64,000 nucleotides of DNA, taken from the NCBI GenBank assembly GCA_045654885.1, contig JAZOOF010000027.1, forward strand, positions 1 through 64,000. The letters run 5' to 3'. Below, in pieces: positions 50,793 through 59,656 of the stretch. This DNA is from HGM04593 sp045654885 (GTDB taxonomy: Bacteria; Bacteroidota; Bacteroidia; Bacteroidales; Bacteroidaceae). Made by a program: the position numbers and the translations under genes. Positions within the stretch are counted from its first letter, which is position 1, and every line of letters starts with the position of its first letter. Under the pieces are notes generated by a model. The model did not search any database. It was not told the DNA's origin and saw only the letters and a list, made by a program, of their open reading frames with translations.

Positions 50793-52111
50793 GGTGTGTT
50801 TTGTTTATCTGTGTGCTAAGATACTGCTTTCGCCGCTCATGTGCAAGCAGAGGGGGAGAAAGCTTGTGCAAGCGAGTGAGTGAAAATTTATTTTCAATCG
50901 CAACGAGCGCAGCCAAGGTTCAACCGCACGCGTGCGGTTAAAGGTTAAATGTGAACACGCGGAAAACAACTGCCCCTCTTTCGACAAAGAGGGGCGAGCG
51001 CAGCGGAGGGAGTTCGAGAAGATGGCCCCTCCCAAGCCCTCCCCCATAGGGAGGGTGTTGACTTGGACGAACCGATGTGTTGTCTTGCGTTATGTTTCTC
51101 TCATACGCCGGGCATGGGTGTGGTGGAGCGCTTGTAAATAAATATAATTAAGGTTAAATAAAGTTAAAATCAGAGAGGGTGCTTTTGTTCGCTGGAAAAG
51201 CCCGTATGTTGTCCCCTGTTCGCTGTTTTTCTGTACTCCTGAGTGTGGAAAAATTGTAACTATAGTGGTTAAAAAAAGCAATATACATTATTATATTTAA
51301 AAGTTTTTGTAACTTTATAGCGTTTGTATACCTGTTTTTACGTGGCATTAAAGGGGAATAACAATTTAGTAATCCTGCGAAATGCGCGCCAGGATGCCCT
51401 GCAGGGGCGATTTTGACATGTAGACATGTTTGTATACAGGGCGAAAAGGTTGGCCTCTCCCCATATGGAGGAATGTGAAGCCGCAGAACAACTGCCCCTC
51501 TTTGCGAAAGAGGGGCGAGCAACACAGTTGCGGAGGGAGTTCGAGAAGATGGCCCCTCCCTGGCCCTCCCCCGCAGGGAGGGGTAAAGGGCGCGGGGTAC
51601 AGGAAAAACATAACGCAAACACCCACCGTAGGGGTGAACCGATGTGTTCGCCAAGACAATGCCCGCTTTTTCAACTCCTACCCCCTTCGGGTACTTCCTC
51701 TTTAAAAAGAGGCAGAGTTTTATCCGCGCGTAGGAACACTGCCTCTCTTTCGCAAAGAGGGGCGAGCAACGCAGTTGCGGAGGGAGTTCGGGAAAATGGC
51801 CCCTCCTCCCGTGACAATACCCTCCCTGTGGGGGAGGGCCAGGGTGGGGCTTCGGGGTCTGCCCGCCCAAAGAAACGCGGTGCAAACGCAAATAAGCAGG
51901 CCCCCGGAATTTGAGAAAAAACAAAATAAAACAAAACATAAAATAAACATAGTATAAACGTCGAAACACATTTAAATTACGAAACAGACAGTGAACATTG
52001 AAAAACCAAGGAAAAAAAGAACCGTCTCCTTTGGCACATGTGCAAGGGCGGACATTTAAAAGGTTCTTTACAAAACAGAAAAAAACCAAATTATTCATTT
52101 AATTTACATTT
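50793..52111. repeat. 1.3-kb repeat-filled spacer before the giant surface protein
   Basis: No convincing gene. Contents in order: a perfect AACCGCACG/CGTGCGGTT palindrome (50922-50939); composite repeats at 50969-51018, 51490-51545 and 51739-51792; CCCTCCC units (51021-51060, 51553-51600, 51800-51850); a GTAG hairpin (51628-51652); and an intact copy of the hairpin repeat the IS110 targets (51663-51725). Bases 51110-51440 are AT-rich with unique sequence; 51890-52111 is the A-rich leader of the next gene. A GCACATGTGC hairpin lies near 52036. Confidence 0.7.
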
Positions 52112-55100
52112 ATGAGAAAATTAACTTTATTAATTTCTATGTTATTCCTCTCGTTAGGAATGGCATGGGCACAGAATTACGAGCCTCGTGAAACCGGTGA
52201 AAAAACACGAACTAATAGACTGGTGGGCAGTATTTCTGTGGGCGGTGAATCGTATTCATTGTCTGCCGGTACAAGGTATAGTTACACCGATGCCACAGAA
52301 AAGACATTCACCGTTTGGGCAGGTGAAACAATCTCTCTTGGTATGACTCAGTCTGCAGGGACATGGATGAATGCCTATGTGTATATCGACCAGGATAAAA
52401 ATGGTTTTACCGCAGGCATTGACACTGATGGCTATACTCCAACCGGCGACCTCGTATCATACAGTTTCTACAACAATGGAGCTGAAAGTGATACCCAAGG
52501 TTATAATAGCGTTGGTAACTCTATTTCCGGTGGTAACAGAAGCACATTGTCGCTTCCTAATATTGTGGCACCAACAACTCCGGGTACATATCGCATCCGT
52601 TTCAAGTACGATTGGTGTAATATAGACCCGGCGGGTGGAGAAGGAGAATATTTCGATAATACATTTACCGGACATGGTGGCGAAATCATCGATGCTACGT
52701 TGGAGGTGGTTTATTACTTCGACTATGTAGAGAGTGGTGTGCCCACAAAGTGGTATAATGTTGCGCTTCACCCTGGACAGAAATACTACATTTCAGTGAA
52801 TGCTTCCGGCCAGGCTACTGCCACAAAAACTTTGGATGGCACCATGAACAGCATTTGGGGCTTTGTAGGAAACCCAATCGATGGTTTTAAACTGGTGAAT
52901 GCAGCCGGTAAGGAACTTGTTTTCGGTTCACCGGCAACAGTTGCCGATGAAAACGGTACAGTATTCAAAGTGGTTAAGAGTACCCATGGTGGCAGCGGCT
53001 TCGCTTTGCAAGCACCTGACAGCAACCAATGCCTTAACCCCCAAGACGGTTTGGTCAAGTCTTGGACACTTGACCAGGGTTGTACAATTCACCTTGATAA
53101 GGTTCCGGTTGCAAAGGTAAACGACGTTGACTACTATGCCCTCAGCGAGGCTGTTGCTGCTGCACAGGCCGGTGACGAGGTTGTTGTCATTGCCAACATT
53201 GCCGACGTTACTGTTGATGTTACAAAGAACCTCACAATCAGCGGTGCTGCAACATTGAACAATGTTGCTATCAATGCTAACGGTGCCGATGCGCTTACCG
53301 TAAAGGGTCTTACTTTCACTGGTAACTCTTGGATCAATTCAGGAACTGCCGAGGCTCTCACCGTATCGGGTGTAACTGCAACAGTAGCTCCAAGCAACGC
53401 TGCTTACACTAACTCACGTAGCGCATTCATCTCTTTGGGTCGCAGCGAAGGACAGGAACTGGCACTTACCGTTGAAAACAGTAACATTACTGTGAATACT
53501 GCTGGTGTGGATGCTATCCTTGGTTGGGCTAAAATTACAGCTGCTACCATCACCGGCAATGTTATCAAGGGCTCAGACAACGGTTATTTCACCAATGCCG
53601 ATGCTATCAAGTTCATGTCAATTGCCAATGGTGCAGAGTTTGTAGTCAACAACAACGAAATCTACTCAAATTATAACGGTATAGTATTCGCTCAGAACAC
53701 AACCCGCGACAACGCATACAGCGTGTCTGCTGATGCTAACAAGTTCTACGGTGGTGCCGACCATATTTGGATTGAGATTACAGGTGGCAACACAGTACAT
53801 GCAACCGTTAACGCTACAAGTGCAAACACCGTAAACGGAAATGCATTTGCAGTTGCCAATATCGTGTATCATAGCGATGTCATCAAGAACTGGACATCAT
53901 ATGCCGGTGTTGATGTCGTGACCGACGAGAACGGTAAGGTTATCGGCGGTACACTCGCTTCATTCTCTAATGCAGAGTCTGTTGCCGAGGGTTACGAGAT
54001 TGGTGAAGGTGGCGTAGTTGTGAAGAAGGCTGCTGCAACAATCAATGGTGTCAAGTATGCTTCAATTGGTGAGGCTGTTGCTGCGCTAAAGAGCAACGAG
54101 ACATTGGTTATCACCTCCGATATCACTCCGGGTGCAAATGAGTTCATCGAACTCAATGGCAAGACAAATGTTACTCTTGCGGCTGCCGAAGGTGTTGTAA
54201 TCAATGGAAATATCCAGGTCGGTTATCACCCAAGCCACACTGACAACGATGTTGACCGCAGCGAAAGCACATTCACTGTTGACGGTTTGACAGTAAACGG
54301 TACACTCACTGTTTGCTCAAACGATGCTGCTCTTGTTGTGAAGAACACCAAGGCTGCACAGATTACAGTGAAGACCTACAGAGTGGGTATGGATATTGCT
54401 CTCAACGGCAACACTGCCGATGGCTCAATGGGCACAGCAGCAAACAGCTATGGTATGTTCCTTGTTCCTAACAAAACAGGCTACAACTTGGTGGTTGACC
54501 GCAACACATTCAAGAACATCAATAGCCACGCATTCGTTGTACAGGGCAGTGGCGACGGTTCTGCCGTAACTGCAGCCAACAGCATTGTTGTTACAAACAA
54601 CAACTTCGAGTCTTGGGGTACCGGCGGCAAGGCTGACCGTGCTGCGTTCAAGATTTGGGCCGATACCAAGTATGCTCCGGCAGAGTCTGACCTCAACGGT
54701 ACAACAAATGAAATGAGAGAACTTGTTATTGCAATTGCTGCAGGTAGCAACACATACTCGTCTACAGCAGGGAATACTGTCCAGTTCGACGCATACGGCG
54801 CTGCCGGCGATGCTGAAGACTTCCCGGCTCCAATGTATGCTGTTGCCAAGATTGGCGAGCAGGGTTATGAGACTCTCCAGGCTGCTTTTGACGCTGTCAA
54901 TGATGGTGAGACTATCACTCTCATAGATAATGTTACTGTTTCAGAAGCAACTGCCGCTTATAACGATGGTACATATATCGATGGTGTTCGCTACACAGGC
55001 GACAAGAGCTTCACTGTTGACTTCAACGGTAAGACTGTTACCGATGACGGTTGCGTAAACGACTACCTTGTTTATATTAACAATAAGGGTGAGAAGGCAA

Positions 55101-58100
55101 GCGAGATTACCTTCACCAATGGTACTATCGTTTCTAAGAATGGTTGCTGGTCGGCTGTTTGTGTGAACAGCAGTGCAGCTACACAGAATGTAGTGCTCAA
55201 CCTCAACGGTATGAACATTACCAACAGCAACGATGCTGAATATTCTGGTAACCCTGTAGTGCGTGTACGTAACTTGGCTACGGTTAATGTAAATGACAAG
55301 ACAGTCATCACATCTAACGGTGCTTCATATGGTGTTGCTGCTAATACTGATGGTTCTACTCTCAATATCAACGAAGGTGCAACTATCGTACAGCAGAACT
55401 CAGGTACAACAGGTGGTAACAGCGTATTTGCTGCTGTAGGTGGTAAGGGTGTTATCAACATCAAGGGTGGTACAATCACTTCTGACAAGTTTGGTGTACA
55501 CACCATGACTACAGGTACTCCTGTAATCAACATCTCAGGTGGTACAATCACTGCACCTGTAGCTCTTAAGTCTTCTACCAACGGCGGTAATGGCGAGCTT
55601 GCTACAATCAATGTAACAGGTGGTACAATCAACGGTACACTTGAGACTTATACCGAAAATGGCAAGATTGTTGTTTCGGGCGGTACATTCAGCGAGGCTG
55701 TTGCCCAAGAGTATTGCGCCGAGGGCTATGTTTGCAAGGCAAACTCTGATGGTACATACGGTGTTGAGCTTAACCCTGCATATGGCAAGGTTGCCCAGAT
55801 TGGCAATGAGTACTACGCTACACTCCAGGCTGCTGTTGAGGATGCACAGGCAGGCGATGAGGTAACTTTGATTGCTGACAATACACTCGAAGGTGTAATA
55901 ACCATAGAAAAGGCTATTACTCTTGACCTTGGTGGCAAGACCATCACTGGTGCTGACGGTGCTATCGTATTCAACGTGAAGGCTGCTACAACAATCAGGA
56001 ATGGTACAATTCTTGGTAACAAGAGCGGTACAAGCAGCGGTATCATCGATATCTATGCTAACCTTGATATGGATGGCGTGACTGTTGAGACATCTAAGAT
56101 TATAGCTCTCCGCTTCAAGGCCGGTGGTTGCACTGCAACTCTTGAGAACTGTAATGTAACAGGTATGTTCAAGGGCTACGGTGCTTCTGTATGGAACATC
56201 AAGAGCGGTGTCTACAAGGCAAGTTCAACTTCTGTTAGTGAGCAGTTGAACGGTACAGCTGCTGTTTCGGGCGGTACATTCCACTATGTGATTAAGGATA
56301 CAAACTGTGCTCCCGGTTATGCAGTTGTTGTTAACGCTGACGGTACATACACTGTTGAATACAACCCTGTATGCTTTATCGATACAAACAACAACGGTAC
56401 ACTCGACGAGGGTGAGGCTGTATACGGCTCGTTGAAGGCTGTGTTCGATACTCACAAGAGTGGTGATGTTTATGTTGTCCTTACAAAGGATTGCGTAATC
56501 AACGACCAGGTTGATACCAATGCAAATGCCAAGTACTATATCAACACCAACGTTGCTGATGGTGTGACTGTAGAGTTTGCGTTTGCCGACGATTGGAACT
56601 ATGTACAGAAGATGTACATTGGTGAGAACGTGACTGTCAAGGCTAAGCACTTGCTTGCTTGGACAGAACTTGAGGTTCACGGTACAATCAACACCGAATA
56701 TCTCTATGCAACAACAGCTAATGTTATTGTTGCCGAGAACGGTATTGTAAATGCTAACACAGGCGAGGCTACTGTTCAGGTTAAGAATGGTGCTATATTC
56801 ACTGTAAACGGTACTGTAAACACAGCTATCCTCAATGTATGGGCAGGTGAGTCTGAGCTTATTGTAAGCGGTGAAAATGCCAAGGTCAATGCTAAGTGGA
56901 TTGACATTTGGGATGGAACTCCTGCAGTTAATATTGCTGATGGTGCTACACTTGCTGTTGAGGAGATCAAGGCGAGCCGTGGCGGTTCTATTACCGTATA
57001 CAATGCAACACTCGACGCTACATCTATTGAACTTGGACACAATGGTGAAAGTGCCGGCGTTCTGACCGAGAACGGTAACAGCACAATCACCGGAGAAATC
57101 AAGATGACAGCTGTAGGTTCAGTTGTTAACTCTGACGGTGGTTTGAACGTTACAACCGAGATTGCTGACCACAAGGTTGTCTTTGAGAATAGCCTGTACA
57201 AGGTTGTTGCCAAGGTATATGTTGCCGAGGTTGACGGTGTCAAGTTCGAGACTCTTGCCGAGGCTATCAACGCTGCCGAGAACGGTGCAACTGTTACTGT
57301 ACTTGTAGATGTTGAACTTGCTTCAACAGTAACCGTAGCAGGCAAGGCAATCACTCTCGACCTCAATGGCAAGACTGTATCTTACACATCGGCTGTTGCA
57401 GGTGAGGACATGATTACCAACCGCGGTAACCTCACAATCACCGACAGCAGCGATGCCAAGACAGGTAAGCTCGCTTACGTGAATACCGACACTACAGCTT
57501 CTAATGTAACTGTAAGCACTATCTCAACCGAGGCAGGTTCTACTTTGGTTGTTGACGGTGGTACAATTGAGAACAAGACTGTCAAGGCCGATGGCAGCAG
57601 CATATACTCTTTTGCTATCGACATCTTGACAAACGGTAGCCTTGGCGATGTAAACGTAACCATCAACGGTGGTACTGTTTACTCTGACTATATAGCTATC
57701 CGTCAGTTCAACAATGGCACAGCTTGCAAGAACAGCTTGACCATCAACGATGGCCACATCTATGGTGCTAAGCGTGCTGTTCAGGTTCACATGGATAACA
57801 ATGCTGCCGTTACCGCTATCAACGGTGGTAAGGTTGAGGCTGGCGAAGGCGGTTATGCCCTTTGCAACTTTGCTGCGACAAGCGCATTGGAGGTAACCGG
57901 CGGTGAACTCATCGGTGCTGTGTACTCAGCGAGCGAGGGCTTCATCACAGGCGGTACATTCAGCGAAGAGCCATACTCCGGTTATATTGCCGAGCACTAC
58001 GAAGCTGTACCCGGTGATAACGGTTACTATGGAATTGAGGTTGAAGAGGGTTACATTGCTGAGCTTGAGATTATCGACGGTGAGTATGGTAACTACACCT

Positions 58101-58813
58101 ACGACAGCGATAAGACCGTGGGTGAACTTACCTATGTACGCACACTCCCTGCTGCCGGTATATGGTATTCAGTGTTCTTGCCATTCGATGTTCCGGTTGA
58201 GGCACTTGGTGATGGCTTCGATGTTGCTCGCATCAATGACCTCCACACCAACTTCAACGAAGAGGATGGCTCAATTGAGAAGATGTGGATAGAGTACATT
58301 GTTAAAAAGAGCGGTACATTGCCAGCCGGCAAACCATTCCTCGTTAGAGCAAAGAGCGGCGATAACCTGGATATGGTAATCGAGCTTAAGGATGTTACAT
58401 TGTATGATGCAAGCGAGAAAACCTCTATCATCGTAAGCTCTGTTATCACTAAGATAACATTCGAGGGTGTTTACGAGTTATTGGGTGCTCCTGCATCGAC
58501 ACCTTCAACACGCTACATGGCTGTTAATGCCGATGGTGTATGGGATGAGTTCGACAATTACTCGCTCAATCCATTCCGTGTTATGATGACACTCGAGATT
58601 CTCGAAGAAGAGTACTACATCAAGTCTGCAGCATCGCTCTCCGTTGGTGCACGTGTTATTGGCGAGGAGAACGAGGACGGTACAACCGTAATCTACGATG
58701 TATATGATGAGGTCGCAGAGGATATGATTTTCGACCTCCAGGGCCGTCGCGTACTCGAAACAGAGAAGGGCGGTATCTACATCAAGGGTGGCAAGAAGTT
58801 CATTGCTCAGTAA
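52112..58813 (+). CDS. Giant secreted beta-helix-type surface protein with sorting tag
   Basis: 2,233 residues. Signal peptide (MRKLTLLISMLFLSLGMAWA). The N-terminal about 200 residues contain a GEVED-like domain (AYVYIDQDKNGFTAG, then PGTYRIRFKYDW). The rest is built from pectate-lyase-like right-handed beta-helix stretches, introduced by a recurring module of the form VAxIxxxxYxTLxxAxxxAxxGxxVTLIxD at about residues 332, 640, 910, 1227 and 1703, with a variant near 1416. The helix rungs are rich in INGGT and ISGGT repeats. A C-terminal beta domain (WYSVFLPFDVPVEAL onward) and the tag (FDLQGRRVLETEKGGIYIKG) close it. Probably an adhesin or glycan-binding surface fibre; no catalytic motif seen. 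Confidence 0.85.
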   Translation: MRKLTLLISMLFLSLGMAWAQNYEPRETGEKTRTNRLVGSISVGGESYSLSAGTRYSYTDATEKTFTVWAGETISLGMTQSAGTWMNAYVYIDQDKNGFTAGIDTDGYTPTGDLVSYSFYNNGAESDTQGYNSVGNSISGGNRSTLSLPNIVAPTTPGTYRIRFKYDWCNIDPAGGEGEYFDNTFTGHGGEIIDATLEVVYYFDYVESGVPTKWYNVALHPGQKYYISVNASGQATATKTLDGTMNSIWGFVGNPIDGFKLVNAAGKELVFGSPATVADENGTVFKVVKSTHGGSGFALQAPDSNQCLNPQDGLVKSWTLDQGCTIHLDKVPVAKVNDVDYYALSEAVAAAQAGDEVVVIANIADVTVDVTKNLTISGAATLNNVAINANGADALTVKGLTFTGNSWINSGTAEALTVSGVTATVAPSNAAYTNSRSAFISLGRSEGQELALTVENSNITVNTAGVDAILGWAKITAATITGNVIKGSDNGYFTNADAIKFMSIANGAEFVVNNNEIYSNYNGIVFAQNTTRDNAYSVSADANKFYGGADHIWIEITGGNTVHATVNATSANTVNGNAFAVANIVYHSDVIKNWTSYAGVDVVTDENGKVIGGTLASFSNAESVAEGYEIGEGGVVVKKAAATINGVKYASIGEAVAALKSNETLVITSDITPGANEFIELNGKTNVTLAAAEGVVINGNIQVGYHPSHTDNDVDRSESTFTVDGLTVNGTLTVCSNDAALVVKNTKAAQITVKTYRVGMDIALNGNTADGSMGTAANSYGMFLVPNKTGYNLVVDRNTFKNINSHAFVVQGSGDGSAVTAANSIVVTNNNFESWGTGGKADRAAFKIWADTKYAPAESDLNGTTNEMRELVIAIAAGSNTYSSTAGNTVQFDAYGAAGDAEDFPAPMYAVAKIGEQGYETLQAAFDAVNDGETITLIDNVTVSEATAAYNDGTYIDGVRYTGDKSFTVDFNGKTVTDDGCVNDYLVYINNKGEKASEITFTNGTIVSKNGCWSAVCVNSSAATQNVVLNLNGMNITNSNDAEYSGNPVVRVRNLATVNVNDKTVITSNGASYGVAANTDGSTLNINEGATIVQQNSGTTGGNSVFAAVGGKGVINIKGGTITSDKFGVHTMTTGTPVINISGGTITAPVALKSSTNGGNGELATINVTGGTINGTLETYTENGKIVVSGGTFSEAVAQEYCAEGYVCKANSDGTYGVELNPAYGKVAQIGNEYYATLQAAVEDAQAGDEVTLIADNTLEGVITIEKAITLDLGGKTITGADGAIVFNVKAATTIRNGTILGNKSGTSSGIIDIYANLDMDGVTVETSKIIALRFKAGGCTATLENCNVTGMFKGYGASVWNIKSGVYKASSTSVSEQLNGTAAVSGGTFHYVIKDTNCAPGYAVVVNADGTYTVEYNPVCFIDTNNNGTLDEGEAVYGSLKAVFDTHKSGDVYVVLTKDCVINDQVDTNANAKYYINTNVADGVTVEFAFADDWNYVQKMYIGENVTVKAKHLLAWTELEVHGTINTEYLYATTANVIVAENGIVNANTGEATVQVKNGAIFTVNGTVNTAILNVWAGESELIVSGENAKVNAKWIDIWDGTPAVNIADGATLAVEEIKASRGGSITVYNATLDATSIELGHNGESAGVLTENGNSTITGEIKMTAVGSVVNSDGGLNVTTEIADHKVVFENSLYKVVAKVYVAEVDGVKFETLAEAINAAENGATVTVLVDVELASTVTVAGKAITLDLNGKTVSYTSAVAGEDMITNRGNLTITDSSDAKTGKLAYVNTDTTASNVTVSTISTEAGSTLVVDGGTIENKTVKADGSSIYSFAIDILTNGSLGDVNVTINGGTVYSDYIAIRQFNNGTACKNSLTINDGHIYGAKRAVQVHMDNNAAVTAINGGKVEAGEGGYALCNFAATSALEVTGGELIGAVYSASEGFITGGTFSEEPYSGYIAEHYEAVPGDNGYYGIEVEEGYIAELEIIDGEYGNYTYDSDKTVGELTYVRTLPAAGIWYSVFLPFDVPVEALGDGFDVARINDLHTNFNEEDGSIEKMWIEYIVKKSGTLPAGKPFLVRAKSGDNLDMVIELKDVTLYDASEKTSIIVSSVITKITFEGVYELLGAPASTPSTRYMAVNADGVWDEFDNYSLNPFRVMMTLEILEEEYYIKSAASLSVGARVIGEENEDGTTVIYDVYDEVAEDMIFDLQGRRVLETEKGGIYIKGGKKFIAQ

Positions 58814-58878
58814 TGGCCTCACCCTAGCCCTCTCCCAAGGAGAGGGGACTGAAAAAGAGGTTTTAACCTATAATTATT

Positions 58879-58913
58879 ACTCGCGCGGGAAATTTCCCGC
58901 GCGAGTTTTTTTT
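58879..58913 (+). terminator. Terminator of the first giant surface protein gene
   Basis: A perfect palindrome, ACTCGCGCGGGAAA/TTTCCCGCGCGAGT, followed by a run of eight T (counting the stem's last T). Confidence 0.92.
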
Positions 58914-59347
58914 GTATCAACCGTAGGGACACGGCATGCCGTGTCCGTGGAAACTCCCTCCGCAACTTCGTTGCTCGTCCCTCTTAATCAAGAGGGACAG
59001 TTTAATTTTGCGCGGAAAAAACTGCCACTCTTTCGACAAAGAGGGGCAACGCGGGGGAGCGTTGCTTGCGACGACGGGAGCTTTAGCTCCCCAAAGGAGT
59101 GCCGTTAGGCCGCAACACAGCAGCGGAGGGAGTTCGAGATTACCCACCGCTGTTTTCATGCGCCTTGTAGGGATACGGTGCTGTATGTTATACGTGACAA
59201 TTTTGGAGGTTTCTTGGTCTTTTTTGTTTTTTTTGACTGCTGTAGGTCAGTCTCCTACAGTAATGAGAGACAATTTGTTATTATTTGTATGCAGCTTCCT
59301 GTGTTTTTGCGCGATATGACAATATTAATTAACATAATTTAACAAAC

Positions 59348-59385
59348 GGGGGGGGGTAAATCTCGGCCAAATATTAGTAATTTTG
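59348..59385 (+). promoter_or_regulatory. Candidate promoter with G9 tract near -33
   Basis: Nine G (59348-59356), 21 bases, then TAATTTTG (59378-59385), an exact -7 match. The G tract occupies the position where the -33 box would lie. Confidence 0.55.
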
Positions 59386-59656
59386 TACTCGAAAAATGAA
59401 CAAACTAACAATGAAATTGGGTATGCAGCTTTCGCAAAGGAATGACTGCACCGTTTTTTTTGTTGCTTGTTGGGTAACTTTTAGGGGGTAATTGGTTAAT
59501 CCTTAAAACGTTGATAAACTTGTGCTGCGCTTCCTTCCGATGCAAGATGCGGAGGGGAGGTGTTGTGCGCTGTGTGTTTGTGGCGGCTGCGTGCTCCCTG
59601 AACCGAAATTTTGAAACATAGAGAAACAATAATAATTTTTAACCTAAATTTAATTT

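Larger units (their letters stand above)
58814..59656. repeat. Repeat-filled spacer and promoter of the second giant protein
   Basis: No gene. A terminator (58879-58913), a GTAG hairpin (58923-58946), head-to-head composite repeats (58952-59000 minus and 59025-59138 plus, the latter interrupted by about 60 extra bases containing GGGAGCTTTAGCTCCC), a degenerate GTAG unit (about 59167), a nine-G run (59348-59356), and a TAATTTTG box (59378-59385). The leader from there is about 270 bases. Confidence 0.75.

Noticed and set aside
51338..51440. Possible minus-strand gene remnant (SKSPLQGILARISQDY)
   Set aside because: Looks protein-like over a short stretch, but it is not in a consistent frame with its surroundings and I recognise no family.
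36752..59138. Possible CRISPR array from the many repeats
   Set aside because: Copies are irregularly spaced, in both orientations, imperfect and separated by genes; no cas genes are present.
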